From Tubiluchus corallicola (Eukaryota; Priapulida; Priapulimorpha; Priapulimorphida; Tubiluchidae), in the NCBI GenBank assembly GCA_030141605.1, contig JAQGDQ010000325.1:1-62000 (forward strand): 62,000 nt of DNA, read 5' to 3'. A program made the position numbers and the translations under genes. Within the stretch, counting starts at the first letter, position 1. Each line of letters starts with the position of its first letter. The notes under the pieces were generated by a model. It worked only from the letters and a program-made list of their open reading frames with translations, made no database searches and was not told the DNA's origin. Shown here in pieces: positions 36,110 to 46,746 of this stretch.

Positions 36110-37144
36110 TTACTTTTTTATTATACACCCTCTAATATATGGTGCCAAATCCCTAACCAAAAAGGCAGGCAAAACAGCTTCACTTGCACCATAGGTTTTT
36201 ACAGAGTAGCCTCCTATATCTTTTATTCTCACATTACCTCTAAGTACAGTAATATAAATAAGAGCTCCATCAGGAATATCATCAAACATCTTTCTATACA
36301 ACGTTGCAGAGCCATTATCATTTGCTATAAATCGGCTCCTAACAACATAAACGTCCTCAGGTTGTTTTCCTTCATCAACAAATCCTAACCATTCTACCAT
36401 TATAATTACTCCATTTTTATTCTTTCCATCAGAATTCCACTTCAAAATAGGATCGCCTCCTCCCCCGCTCCAATTATAATCATCATCATAATGGGCAGAC
36501 TTTCTAAGGGGCTTAAGAAGAAAATGACCCAACTTACAATAATCCCCTGGCATTTTACAGCCATACACACTTTTATGAACACTAAGACTGCTCCCAGACA
36601 CCTTTAAATAAGGATAAAGTTCTTTTTCTGTTTGTATTTTTGGGGCAGTTATTTTTATCAACTCAGGCACATACATAGAAATAGTATCACTCTTGCTTTC
36701 TCCACTTTTCAGTAGCCCTTCTCTTTCAAATACAAAATCAACATCTTGACCATACCAACTGTCCAGCAGGTTAGGTGAACTACTAGCACCTTTCGTAAGA
36801 CTGGTATTATTTTCTTTTAAAGCAATACCATTCACAAGTACTTTTTTCAATTTCAACTCAGTAGTGGTTCTTAGAGCATGTCCAGTTCCCTCATCTTTAA
36901 TTTGAAGAACTTCTTCAGTAGCCAGCGAGTTCTCTTTCAAAGAAGCATAGCCAAAGCTTTTGTCTGTTTCATAATAAAACTGCTCGTAAATACCAATACC
37001 CGAATTCCAGTTTTCAGCACTCTTAGTAGCAAGTTCTACATCATCTAATTCATTTTGTATCTCTCTCTTCTTACAATCCTCTATTACAAAGGGTATGCAC
37101 AAAAGTAAAATCAATAAAGTATAAGGTATATGTCTTTTTTTCAT
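36110..37144 (-). CDS. Exported protein of unknown function
   Basis: 344 residues. The signal segment ends near Cys24 (VIEDC), so it may be a lipoprotein although the box is not classical. The rest is beta-rich with a Gly-rich segment YNWSGGGGDP at about residues 225-234, two Cys residues in YGCKMPGDYCKLG, and no motif I recognise. It ends with a short hydrophobic strand. It is the first of four exported small proteins between lnt and the RHS locus, all on the minus strand, and may belong to the RHS accessory region. Confidence 0.55.
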   Translation of the reverse strand: MKKRHIPYTLLILLLCIPFVIEDCKKREIQNELDDVELATKSAENWNSGIGIYEQFYYETDKSFGYASLKENSLATEEVLQIKDEGTGHALRTTTELKLKKVLVNGIALKENNTSLTKGASSSPNLLDSWYGQDVDFVFEREGLLKSGESKSDTISMYVPELIKITAPKIQTEKELYPYLKVSGSSLSVHKSVYGCKMPGDYCKLGHFLLKPLRKSAHYDDDYNWSGGGGDPILKWNSDGKNKNGVIIMVEWLGFVDEGKQPEDVYVVRSRFIANDNGSATLYRKMFDDIPDGALIYITVLRGNVRIKDIGGYSVKTYGASEAVLPAFLVRDLAPYIRGCIIKK

Positions 37145-37219
37145 AACAATATTATTTTTTTAATATGATGATAAAATACTCTATAACATCTATGACATTA
37201 ATACAGATTAAAATCATTA

Positions 37220-37858
37220 TTATCTCCTATAAGTCACAATATGATCGTATATATACACCCTAAACTCTTGCCCAATTTTCATTATTGCTTTCGAATCAGG
37301 CACTCTTGTACCTACAAGGACAAATTTATCAGTTATTGAGAGAGGGTTGTTTTTAGAAGATTGAGCAAGAATTTTTTTTGTCCAGAGATAATAAAACGAA
37401 CCACCATCATCATAATAGTTATCTGTTCTAATCACAATATCTATATGAAACTTTGTATTACGATCATCAGTCCGGTTAGGGAATGGCACTCTCCTAATCT
37501 CTTTATCCATAACTGTATTATTCTGGTGGTTGTGAAAATAACTATTCTCATCTTTATTGTCTCTACAATCAGATGTTGTCATAAAAACTTTTATAGGAGC
37601 ATAACTAGAACCAACACCATCTTGCAAGAACCTACGTAAATCAGTTATAATATAACCAGGATAGTTGTAATAAGATTTAAAAGCGTGTGAAACTTTTCTT
37701 TCGTCGTATCTAAGTGCAAGTTCTGTAAAGGTTATAGTTCCGTTATTTTTAATATCACAATTACTTGGTGGAGGTAGTCCTGGAGGAGATGATGATGGTA
37801 ATATTAGCCCTAATAAAGAATAGATTAGTAATGAATACAATTGTTTTCTTCTTTTCAT
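37220..37858 (-). CDS. Exported protein of unknown function
   Basis: 212 residues with an N-terminal signal (LYSLLIYSLLGLILPSSS) and a proline-rich linker (SPPGLPPPSNC). The body is polar and aromatic-rich, with FHNHQNNTVMD and a C-terminal FRVYIYDHIVTYRR. No domain is recognised. It is 75 bp upstream of the 36,110 gene on the same strand. Confidence 0.5.
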   Translation of the reverse strand: MKRRKQLYSLLIYSLLGLILPSSSPPGLPPPSNCDIKNNGTITFTELALRYDERKVSHAFKSYYNYPGYIITDLRRFLQDGVGSSYAPIKVFMTTSDCRDNKDENSYFHNHQNNTVMDKEIRRVPFPNRTDDRNTKFHIDIVIRTDNYYDDGGSFYYLWTKKILAQSSKNNPLSITDKFVLVGTRVPDSKAIMKIGQEFRVYIYDHIVTYRR

Positions 37859-37940
37859 AGTTCTTAAGTTTTATATTATAAATAGTTTTTAAATTTTACA
37901 TTGATGCTATATGCCTGTTTTATTATTTTTAGTATAATAC

Positions 37941-38426
37941 TTAGTATCTTAAATCTAAAGAATAAGTAGGAGTATTGTAGTAGTCTCCTTCTTTTTTTAT
38001 GTGATAATTATAAAGAAAGCCTCTACCCACCTGTTTTAATGTATCCCTCTCATACAGGTAAGTTATTGTATTTTCTCCTCCTGAATACTGATGCCTCAAG
38101 CTAATTGTATCCATTTCTCCCTTCCTTAGGTCCCAAAATACATCTTGTTTAAAATCATAACTATGTATCCAAACTGTATCTCCTCTCTGTATTTTATATT
38201 TAGCTTCATAATAAATAAACTTAGCAACATCAGTATGGTTAAATATATAAATAGAAATTGTTTCACCTCCTGCTTCTGGATAATCTTCAGCATAATGCGA
38301 CCTGTGAGAGACATACGAACCTTTCAATACAGGATAAGTAGAAGGGGTAAATATTTCTTCTTTATCTTTATCACAATTAAGAAAAAGTAGTATAAATAGA
38401 AATAAAAAAATAATTGTTTTTTTCAC
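37941..38426 (-). CDS. Small lipoprotein, paralogue of the 38,450 gene
   Basis: 161 residues. Lipoprotein signal ends LLFLNC. The mature start, DKDKEEIFTPSTYPVLKGSYV, closely matches the paralogue's NNYTPSTYPALKGGYV. Both continue with a beta-strand pattern (IYIFNHTDVAKFIYYEAK against IFYFDHTNMLACISYVAR) and an Asp-Thr-rich C-terminal half. The pair probably arose by tandem duplication; function unknown. Confidence 0.6.
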   Translation of the reverse strand: MKKTIIFLFLFILLFLNCDKDKEEIFTPSTYPVLKGSYVSHRSHYAEDYPEAGGETISIYIFNHTDVAKFIYYEAKYKIQRGDTVWIHSYDFKQDVFWDLRKGEMDTISLRHQYSGGENTITYLYERDTLKQVGRGFLYNYHIKKEGDYYNTPTYSLDLRY

Positions 38427-38449
38427 ATTCTTTTAGTTTTAGTTTAAAA

Positions 38450-38977
38450 CTAATAAACAGCATAAAATATAAGAATATCATCTGTAGGAGTAGAGTAAAT
38501 AGTGTCTGTAGTATATATATAGTCAATCTTATCTCCATTATCATAGGTCACATTCATAGTATCCCCTTTTAAATACAACACACCACCATAAGGTATCTCT
38601 TGTTTTACACCATCATACTCTTTTATCCTGTAATAAATAAACGAATCTACTTCTCCTTCTTTTACTTCCCAGCGTAAATTACTTTCCCTCTGGTGGATAA
38701 AATCAGTCCATATAATTTCTTCTCTAAATCTACGTTCACGCGCAACATAACTTATACAGGCGAGCATATTGGTATGGTCAAAATAGAAAATTTCTATTTC
38801 TTTGGCTTGTAATGTATCATCAGGAAAGTAGTAATAATCATAGTCATAGACATATCCCCCTTTCAATGCAGGATAGGTAGAAGGTGTATAGTTGTTTTTA
38901 TCTTTTGCACAACTTAATAGCGTAGCTACTATTAAAACCAATATAGGTATTATATTTTTCTTAAAAATTAGATTCAT
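38450..38977 (-). CDS. Small lipoprotein, paralogue of the 37,941 gene
   Basis: 175 residues with lipobox LVATLLSC (Cys about 23). It shares the YTPSTYPALKGGYV start and the FDHTNM strand with the neighbouring gene, 23 bp downstream. The chain is beta-rich and strongly acidic with many Tyr, ending ILIFYAVY. No known domain. Being next to an RHS locus, an immunity-like or surface role is possible but unproven. Confidence 0.6.
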   Translation of the reverse strand: MNLIFKKNIIPILVLIVATLLSCAKDKNNYTPSTYPALKGGYVYDYDYYYFPDDTLQAKEIEIFYFDHTNMLACISYVARERRFREEIIWTDFIHQRESNLRWEVKEGEVDSFIYYRIKEYDGVKQEIPYGGVLYLKGDTMNVTYDNGDKIDYIYTTDTIYSTPTDDILIFYAVY

Positions 38978-39253
38978 TTAACAAATATAAAAAAATATTT
39001 TTATGCTTATCAATAAAATACTAAAGAAACTTACCGACTTAAAACACTATCAACATCGTTGGTATAATTTAAGCAATAGCTTATATTCTTGACTTTTAAA
39101 TTTGTCAGTTTCTTTATTTGTTTTCAAGAATATAAAGTGCAACAGGGGGGCAAGTTAACTGATGGACAAGTTTTGAAGTAGCAAGAGGCTACATTTAAAT
39201 GTTAGAATAGGTGAGCAAGCAAAGATAATTTATTATCTTCTGTTATCAAATAA

Positions 39254-39467
39254 CGCTCTTATACATAGACTTCCACGCACGGCAGTACGATGCTAACTTG
39301 GGTAGGTAGTTTGCCGTTGATCCACGTTTGCAAGGAATAAAGACTGGGTAGAAATAGAAGCAAATATCTTAACTGCTAACTATATGCAAGAACATTACAG
39401 ATTGGACTGGAACGATATACTGCACAAGCCTAAATTAGATATAGAACAAAAAAACAACAAAGATTAA
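39254..39467 (+). pseudogene. Remnant of an RHS-repeat protein C-terminal core and tip
   Basis: The conserved end of the RHS core is readable: YIDFHARQYDANLGR, then TAG in place of the usual Trp codon, then FAVDPRLQG. A further short coding-like stretch in another frame (from about 39,331, NKDWVEIEANILTANYMQEH to a stop after NNKD) may be the old tip region. With an internal stop and a frame change it cannot be expressed. It precedes the intact RHS N-terminus at 39,536 in the same orientation, a layout seen where RHS tips are exchanged and old tips are left as orphans. Confidence 0.65.
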
Positions 39468-39535
39468 AAACTAATAAACAATTTTTCTTTATCTTTACTC
39501 TTTGAAACCATCTGTTTAACCTTTAGCTAAAAGAG

Positions 39536-40510
39536 ATGAGACCCATTGCTTTACTCTTGGCCTTTCTGCACTTGTGCAGCGTTCTGTACCCGCAGAGCCG
39601 AGACCAAAACTACGTGCGCATAAAACGAGCAAAAGTATCAGGGATGAGTGCCTATGAGCTAAGCAATACCACCAACCCAGCAGCAGCCTCAACCACCATT
39701 ATCTACACCGATGGAGCCGACCGCCCCCTACAAACCAACCACCTGAACGCCTCCATCTACCAAAACGACCACATAGAATTTCATAAATACGACATAGCAG
39801 GCAGACAACCCTTTAGCTATATGCCAATGCAACTCAACATCAAAGGCGACTACCTACACAACTGGGAAAACATACTAAACCAAGCCCACACAGACATACC
39901 CAGCGCACAAAGCATATTCAACCCACGCGGTCAAGTAATAGAACAAGGTGGCTTTGGACAGAAATACCAAATAGGCACAAACCACACTACCAAAATTGAA
40001 CGCTACGCCAACACCGACATCTTCCTACACAAAGAATATGACGCATTCACCGAAAAATACGAAGACAAAAAATACCCCCCCGGCTACATAAGCATAGTCA
40101 GTACCACCGACCCTCAAGGCATACAACACACCACATACACCTCATACAAAGGTCAACTATTCAAAAGAGAAAGCCAGATAAACAAAGAAACCCTAACCAC
40201 ACTCTACTACTACGACTTTCACTATGGCAACCTTACCGCCATACTCCCCCCACTATCCAAAGGAGATATCAACAATCACCATTACGTCTATCAATTCATC
40301 CACGACAAAAAAGGACGCCTTACCCGAAAACACATACCACAAGCAGGCATCATAGACCTTAGCTACGACCACTTAGACAGACTGATAGAAGAAGAAGACA
40401 CAGAAGGCAACACCTCCTACATAGATTACGACCGCTACAGCCGCGTAATAGCCACAGGCATAAAAAAAGACGGGAAAAAGATACCCCTATCAGAAACCCC
40501 ACTTGTATAA
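39536..40510 (+). CDS. RHS/YD-repeat protein, N-terminal part, cut off at the bacterial-animal join
   Basis: 324 codons. A signal peptide ([16 protein letters not shown]) is followed by the N-terminal domain common to large Bacteroidota RHS proteins (DUF6443-like; [17 protein letters not shown] and [12 protein letters not shown]), then YD-type repeats such as [33 protein letters not shown] and [14 protein letters not shown]. Full proteins of this kind are usually over 1,000 residues; this one stops after PLSETPLV, where sequence character changes at once to animal DNA. The last codons may be from the other side of the join. Codons here are C-rich (ACC, CCC, TAC) and unlike the AT-rich genes upstream, suggesting horizontal spread of the RHS gene. 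Confidence 0.8.
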   Translation: MRPIALLLAFLHLCSVLYPQSRDQNYVRIKRAKVSGMSAYELSNTTNPAAASTTIIYTDGADRPLQTNHLNASIYQNDHIEFHKYDIAGRQPFSYMPMQLNIKGDYLHNWENILNQAHTDIPSAQSIFNPRGQVIEQGGFGQKYQIGTNHTTKIERYANTDIFLHKEYDAFTEKYEDKKYPPGYISIVSTTDPQGIQHTTYTSYKGQLFKRESQINKETLTTLYYYDFHYGNLTAILPPLSKGDINNHHYVYQFIHDKKGRLTRKHIPQAGIIDLSYDHLDRLIEEEDTEGNTSYIDYDRYSRVIATGIKKDGKKIPLSETPLV

Positions 40511-40565
40511 TCAAAGTTTCGTATAAATTTATGATTAATGTGTTTCTATCAAGTCTATCTGCGCA
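40500..40565. other. Junction between bacterial and animal DNA
   Basis: Bacterial coding character ends at about 40,500-40,510, in the middle of an RHS gene. From 40,565 a CA/CG microsatellite begins, followed by animal genes and transposons to the end of the window. No target-site duplication, poly-A or transposon end is visible at the boundary. Confidence 0.85.
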
Positions 40566-40776
40566 CGCAAACACGCGTGCACACATAGAATCGCCATGAT
40601 AATACACACACTTACACACACACACGCACGCACGCGCACGCACGCAGGCACATAGACACACATACACACACACACGTACACACACACACATGCACGCATG
40701 CACACACACACACACACACACACACATGCACACACACACACGCACACACACACACACACAAATATGTATATATATA
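40565..40776. repeat. (CA)n/(CG)n microsatellite with short (TA)n
   Basis: About 200 bp of alternating CA with CG and AT variants, ending in a short TA run. This kind of simple repeat is typical of animal genomes and absent from the bacterial part. Frames through it on either strand are Cys/Val or His/Thr repeats and are not genes. Confidence 0.9.
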
Positions 40777-40800
40777 TATTCCAGTATTCCAACATCTGCC

Positions 40801-40806
40801 TTTATT
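40801..40806 (-). promoter_or_regulatory. Candidate polyadenylation signal of the SHIPPO-repeat gene
   Basis: AATAAA on the minus strand, 155 bp after the stop codon of the gene at 40,961. Confidence 0.45.
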
Positions 40807-40960
40807 ACTCCCAAACGAATTTTGTTAGTTGTTCAGCTACCGTAATTTTTACTAGATCTCCATTGTTGATGACATTGTAGAATAAAAAAGGACGATCAAA
40901 CATGCAATGTCACAGTTGGTATCCCATTTTTTCCTGTTAATAACAATATGTTTTACAATA

Positions 40961-42148
40961 TTACTTTTGGTCAATTATATTCTCGGCAGTTAGAGGTGGT
41001 ACCATGAAGATGCGATCTTTTACGGGAACGCCAACGGATCGCGTTCTTTCTTTCAGGACATTATCCGCCAGCGACACGGATCTTGAAACTGCCGACTGGA
41101 AAGCACTCTGGAAGCCATTGACGTCTTGAGCTTCCCACCATCTGCGCGTGTTGTACATTCCCGGAGCAACCGCTAGGCGATCCTTCTGGACCAGAGGATC
41201 CGTGTGCCGCTGACTCCTTGGCGCGGAGGACTGGAATGGCGGCCACTTCTTGGCAAAGGAGACATGCTTTTTTGGTATAACGGGAAAATAGTCTGCCGGA
41301 CCGGCTTCGTATGGTATGCGAGCAGGATGAAGGGTCAGACTTGCATCCACCGGGAAAAATCCTCCTTTTTGCATCTTGCCGTACTGCCTTTTAGGCTTGC
41401 TCAGAACCCGATCAACAAAACTCTTCGTCTCGTAGAATGTGGGACCTGTGCTCTGTTTCACCGTCTGTGCCATGTAGCCGTATGTAATGGGCTTGCTTCT
41501 CTTTCCTGTGAAAAGATCGTATGGACCTCGTTCGGTCACCGCTTTCTCGGACAATTCTTCGAGGAAAGTCTTTTTTCCGTACGTTGTCGGACATTGGTAC
41601 ATTGTCGCTAGTGGAAGCGCCCTGCTTGCCTTGGAATGGGTTGACAAGATGCCACGTTCGGATACCGGCTTGGCGGCTTTTTCCTCCATGAATGTATGTG
41701 GTATTCCCCCTTTTCCGTAAGTTCCCGGTCCAGGAGTGGTACTTTTGACGTAGTTTCTGAACCTTCTGTCCTGGTTATGCATGACTCCGTTACTTATCTG
41801 GTTCCGGCGGTTTGACAGTTGAATAAAGTCCTTGATATTGTAAGTTGTCGGGCCCAGAAGTCTTCTCCTATTTTCCTCTTTCTTTCTTTCTTTTTTGTAA
41901 AAAACTCGTGGAATTCGTGAGAATTCCTTCATCTCCAGTTCCCGAGTCCATCCCGGCCCGTCGCTTTTCTTTGCAAGATTTCGAGGATGAAAGTCTCCAA
42001 CAATAGGGTTATGTGAACCAGGCCCTAAGTCCTGATTGACGACTATAGTTCGACTGGTGGGCATTTTGAACTGAGGGTGCATCGTCCAAGCACCAAATCT
42101 GGTGCTTGTAATCCGAAATGGTGCACCTGGAAAACCTTTTGTGGCCAT
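40961..42148 (-). CDS. SHIPPO/STPGR-repeat ciliary protein, CIMAP2 (LEXM)-like
   Basis: 395 residues in one uninterrupted frame with ATG in good context (ATAATGG). The start MATKGFPGAPFRITSTRFG resembles the animal protein LEXM/CIMAP2. Degenerate Pro-Gly repeats recur along the chain: GPGSHNP (about 42), GPTTYNI (about 99), TPGPGTYGKGG (about 138), CPTTYGK (about 186), GPTFYETK (about 231), GPADYFP (about 285) and APGMYNT (about 330). Such repeats bind microtubule walls in cilia and sperm flagella. The protein is basic, as expected for a microtubule inner protein. No introns interrupt it, whereas vertebrate relatives are spliced, so it may be an intron-poor lineage gene or a retrocopy. The name is from memory of family sequence; the repeat assignment is stronger. 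Confidence 0.65.
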   Translation of the reverse strand: MATKGFPGAPFRITSTRFGAWTMHPQFKMPTSRTIVVNQDLGPGSHNPIVGDFHPRNLAKKSDGPGWTRELEMKEFSRIPRVFYKKERKKEENRRRLLGPTTYNIKDFIQLSNRRNQISNGVMHNQDRRFRNYVKSTTPGPGTYGKGGIPHTFMEEKAAKPVSERGILSTHSKASRALPLATMYQCPTTYGKKTFLEELSEKAVTERGPYDLFTGKRSKPITYGYMAQTVKQSTGPTFYETKSFVDRVLSKPKRQYGKMQKGGFFPVDASLTLHPARIPYEAGPADYFPVIPKKHVSFAKKWPPFQSSAPRSQRHTDPLVQKDRLAVAPGMYNTRRWWEAQDVNGFQSAFQSAVSRSVSLADNVLKERTRSVGVPVKDRIFMVPPLTAENIIDQK

Positions 42149-42640
42149 TATCTATCAGCAGGTAAATTGCACGTATTTATAATTTACTCCATTTTGATCT
42201 ACAATTATTTCTCTTCTCTCAGAAGCATTTTTCTGTTTCTATTGCCATAGCAACTGCCTCAAACTGCGATAAGGTGTTTCTCTTGTATGTGTTGCCATAG
42301 TAACTATTTCTTGCGTCTGTTGCGTGAGTTGCCGTAATTATTGTTTCTAACTAGGATGACGTCATACAGTCAAATGAACAACTGACTGTCATTTTACACT
42401 GGGATAATCTCTCTAGGAGTGTGCATTATTATGGTACAACCAACCAAAGCGCAGCACAATAGTGTGTGATAAATATATAGATATTTTGTCTACTAAACTT
42501 ATTTAATAAGCTCCCTATGTACATTGTACTTCCTGTAATTATCTTCCGTTTAAATCAACTTTCAAAGTCAAAAATATACCACCATCGTTTGAGACACCAC
42601 AATTTTAAATAAAGTTTATAGATCGAAGTAGCTTAATAGA
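42149..42640. other. Upstream flank of the ciliary gene
   Basis: AT-rich noncoding sequence. It should hold the promoter of the gene at 40,961-42,148, but I cannot identify a specific element. A CTCAAACTGC-type stretch and TTGCCATAG repeats (about 42,244 and 42,292) are the only local repeats seen. Confidence 0.4.
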
Positions 42641-42960
<320 letters not shown>

Positions 42961-43077
42961 ATTTTTATATTATAACTCTTTTATTAGCCTCTTTTTGCAG
43001 GTATACAATGAATCATTTCAATCTAATACATCCAAAGGAAATACAATTATACATTATGACATTATACAGGTAACAAG

Positions 43078-43488
<411 letters not shown>

Positions 43489-44065
43489 CTCAAGAAGTTT
43501 TTAAATTGTCGCCCATAGCTTAGTTTGTGGCCTAGAACAGTGCAAAACTTACACTAACTGTTTCTAATGTCTATCTTTACTCTTGCATTATCTAATGACG
43601 TACTTTTTAAATGCAAATTTAATCAAGTTTGTTACTTCTCCCGTTACTCTTGCTTCTCCACCCATCACCGCTGAACATTTCAGCTTTCCAATTTTCACAA
43701 CAGAAAGAGTTAAAATAAATAAGCTCCTCTTTTGAAGCAAAATACGGAAAACCAAACGGGGAAGTCAATTGGCGCGCTAATCCGCTAATGACATTTCCGC
43801 AAACAATGGCAAAATGGCGTGTGAAAAAAGGCAGAATTTGAAAAAGTGTTGCTTTCATTGTGAAAAAGCGCAATAATCATTTCTTTACTTTGATAATTAT
43901 TTCTGTTAATGGGGCATGTAAGCAGTGTGAAAAAGTGAAATTATCAACATTAAGTGGTTATTGCAATATTTACACAGACATTACGTTAGCATATATTGCA
44001 GTGCACCAGCTTTTGTGGGTTTTATAGTTTATACATTCATATGTCCTGGGTTGTTCTGTTTTGGG
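43489..44065. other. Noncoding, no feature recognised
   Basis: AT-rich single-copy sequence; no convincing exon, no terminal repeats. Confidence 0.4.
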
Positions 44066-44133
44066 TGACTGAATGGTCTAGATTTCGCACTGCAACAACA
44101 TAGTTTTGAGTTCGAGTCTAGTGGATGCAAGCG
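44066..44133 (+). other. tRNA-like segment, possible SINE head
   Basis: Contains GAATGGTCTAGATTT at an A-box-like position and GAGTTCGAGTCTA at a B-box-like position, with roughly tRNA spacing (about 38 bp). No full cloverleaf forms. It is followed by unrelated sequence, as in tRNA-derived SINEs. Confidence 0.3.
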
Positions 44134-44242
44134 TCAGGATACATACCTTACGAGTTATTCGTTATTTGTGTGTTACGACCTTACCTGTATTGCTAGCTCA
44201 CACATAAGTTGTCATAGGATTGCATCAAACAGTTAATTAAAG

Positions 44243-44590
44243 GAAGACAGGAGGATTTTTCCTATACTACCCTATTTTTAAGTTTGATAAAAAGTATACG
44301 TTCTAACACAATTATTGCTGCAAAAGCGTTTCTGATAATTAAACAATAGATTAAAAACTTAATTAACATCGGGCGAGCCCAATTATTGATGACATCACAA
44401 ACTAACATAATTTTCAAAAGCAAAAATATTTCGAGAGCCTGTTGCGCGTGTTTGCAAAAGCGAAAATTGAAGTACAGTGCTACTGTAAGATGTTCAGTGT
44501 ATTGTGCTAAAACTAGATGTATTATAATAAAATAAAATAAATAAATAATGTGTTCTTTGGTGAGCCACTGATGCACACTGGGATGGCGAT
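44243..44590. repeat. Dispersed repeat family A, copy 1
   Basis: Related to 46,239-46,418: shared stretches include AAAAAGTATAC near the start and TTGAAGTACAGTGCTACTGT near the end, with the family interrupted or indel-rich in between. The last 35 bp (around ATGCACACTGGGAT) recur in reverse orientation near 52,285-52,325. No coding capacity. Confidence 0.55.
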
Positions 44591-44599
44591 GCAAAACTG

Positions 44600-45640
44600 T
44601 TTCACCATTTGGCGCGAATGATCAAGAATTTTCCTCTCCAATTACCCAAGTCTTTCAAGCAGGTACATGTATTGGTAAAAAGTATATTACATCATTTATT
44701 ATATGAATGTACATTAGTAAACCAAGCCAAAAGAAATGATTTTATTAGCACTCTGCCTACGTTCGGACTATGTTTTCTCTAGCCGAGATAATAATGCTAT
44801 AAATGCTTTTGCAAATCTTATCTCGGATGAATTCCTACCGTTTTTCGCCCGTATATAAATAGTCTGCTGGTGATGAAATTTTACAACTCTCGTCGTGTTT
44901 TCTATATGCTGTTTTGTTTTTATTTATGATTATGTGAATTTTTCATTAGAATTGGCAATTATGTTTATTATAATTGTACTCGCTGTTTTTCATTGTGTAT
45001 ATGCGTGTAGATTTTGTTACTAAGTATTAAAATATGTTCGTTATTGTTTATTATGTATGTATGTAGTGTTGGATTATAATTTGTAACTATGTCTATTGTA
45101 TATGATCATTGTCGTTCAAACTGTCTCATGCGTTGTATTCTAAATTATATATATATATGTGAATAGGTTTAATACGTTGTAAATGCTTTTAGAAATTTTA
45201 AACATATCGCTACAAATAGAGGGAATGCATTATGTACATAGTTGTTAAAAATAAAGAATTATAATAATAAAAAAGCAGTATAACTTTGTTTGACAACATC
45301 TTTGGGATATACTTTAAAATTCCTGTTTCTTCTCCTTTAACGTAAGATTAAAACCAGCACAGATCATGCTACGTGCAATAATAAAGACCTTTTCTCCCCA
45401 ATTTTTAGCGTGCCGGTAATAATTACAACACAGAGGCAAAAGTTTTGCACTTTTAACACCAAAATGCGCTCAGTGAAAACCCAAACAAAGACCTCATTGT
45501 CTGATATTAAACAGAGTCTCAAGAAAGAGCGATGATGGATGCTCCGAACGTCAGATGCCCTCCTTAATCCGACGTTTACACGTCAGTTCTGTGATTGTTT
45601 TCCAAAACGATAAGGCGCAGAGGTTAGCGTTACTGGGACA
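44600..45640. other. Noncoding, no feature recognised
   Basis: AT-rich, with several AATAAA-like strings and TATGTATGTATG. No supported gene. Confidence 0.35.
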
Positions 45641-45666
45641 CGTACTCCAGGGGGTGGCGTGAGTGT

Positions 45667-45847
45667 GTGGGGAGGGGCAGGGCAGGGTTAAGACTTCAAG
45701 AGCCCCTAAGCACTGAAAAGATTATGGTACCGCCACACGTGTGTAATTCAGAATAAAAGCAATACTAAACCGTAAAATGAAATTTTATCTTTCGTTGATA
45801 AAAACTTGCAGTAAGATTTGTTTAAAGCAAAACCGGATCCAATCTTA
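45667..45847 (+). repeat. Dispersed repeat family B, copy 1
   Basis: 181 bp that recur in the same orientation at 58,909-59,089 with few differences (about 93% by eye). Landmarks: GGGGAGGGGCAGGGCAGGG at the start and AAAGCAAAACCGGATCCAAT at the end. Confidence 0.8.
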
Positions 45848-46057
45848 CTGCCGTGATGTTACTGTCGAACGTTGGTACTTAAAACTCTAATTAAGATTAT
45901 TTACAGTAACTTCTAACATACACAATCTTTAATGGCATCTACATACGCCTTACATACCACTTTATTCCTTTTGAGATAAATCTCGCATAAGTTGCCTGTA
46001 GGTAGAACATATTTTAGGTTGTCTCTAAATTGCGAAGCTACCAGATTACGTGGTATA

Positions 46058-46192
<135 letters not shown>

Positions 46193-46238
46193 CTGTGTAG
46201 GCCTACCTTCTCATGAGGTCCTAAGCATGTGCTTATTT

Positions 46239-46418
46239 TGCTTAAAGGAAGAGGGGATGATTTTCCATACACTACCCCATTTTCAAGTCCAATAAAAAGT
46301 ATACATTTTAACAATAGATTGAAAACTTAATTGACATCACAATATTCCACGAGCGTGTTGCACGTGTTTGCGAAAGCGAAAGTTGAAGTACAGTGCTACT
46401 GTAAGATATTCAGTGTGT
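46239..46418. repeat. Dispersed repeat family A, copy 2
   Basis: Shorter and internally deleted relative of 44,243-44,515 in the same orientation. The shared end reads TTGAAGTACAGTGCTACTGT. Confidence 0.6.
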
Positions 46419-46519
46419 TGAAATAAAATTGGGCAAGTTTTAAAATAAAAATTCAAATTTTAAATTTAACGCTGCACTCACACATGAGTTGTCGAACGCG
46501 TGCAGTTCGCCACAAACTA

Positions 46520-46746
46520 ACACATCTGAACTAAGAGGTACAGCACCTGTTTTATGTGCAACGCACCTCCGAAATGCAGCGGCTAGTGCCAGTCTAACTA
46601 GCGAAATGCATGTAACAGCGAAGAACTAGTGGTGCAAACGTGAAATTGTGTTTGTGTGGTAATAATTCTTCCACGTAAGTCATTTTTAGAAAAGTAGTAC
46701 GTCTGCTTTAAATATTTTATAGAGTAGATTATTTTGACCTACAGTT
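46520..46746 (+). repeat. Dispersed repeat family C, copy 1
   Basis: Matches 59,090-59,322 in reverse orientation over about 225 bp, from ACATCTGAACTAAGAGGTAC to GACCTACAGTTT. The partner copy lies directly next to family B copy 2. Confidence 0.7.

Noticed and set aside
40359-40814. 151-codon Cys/Val-rich frame across the junction
   Set aside because: Runs through the CA/CG microsatellite and antisense to the RHS gene.
41204-41720. Plus-strand frames opposite the SHIPPO-repeat gene
   Set aside because: Shadows; the minus-strand protein carries the recognisable repeats.
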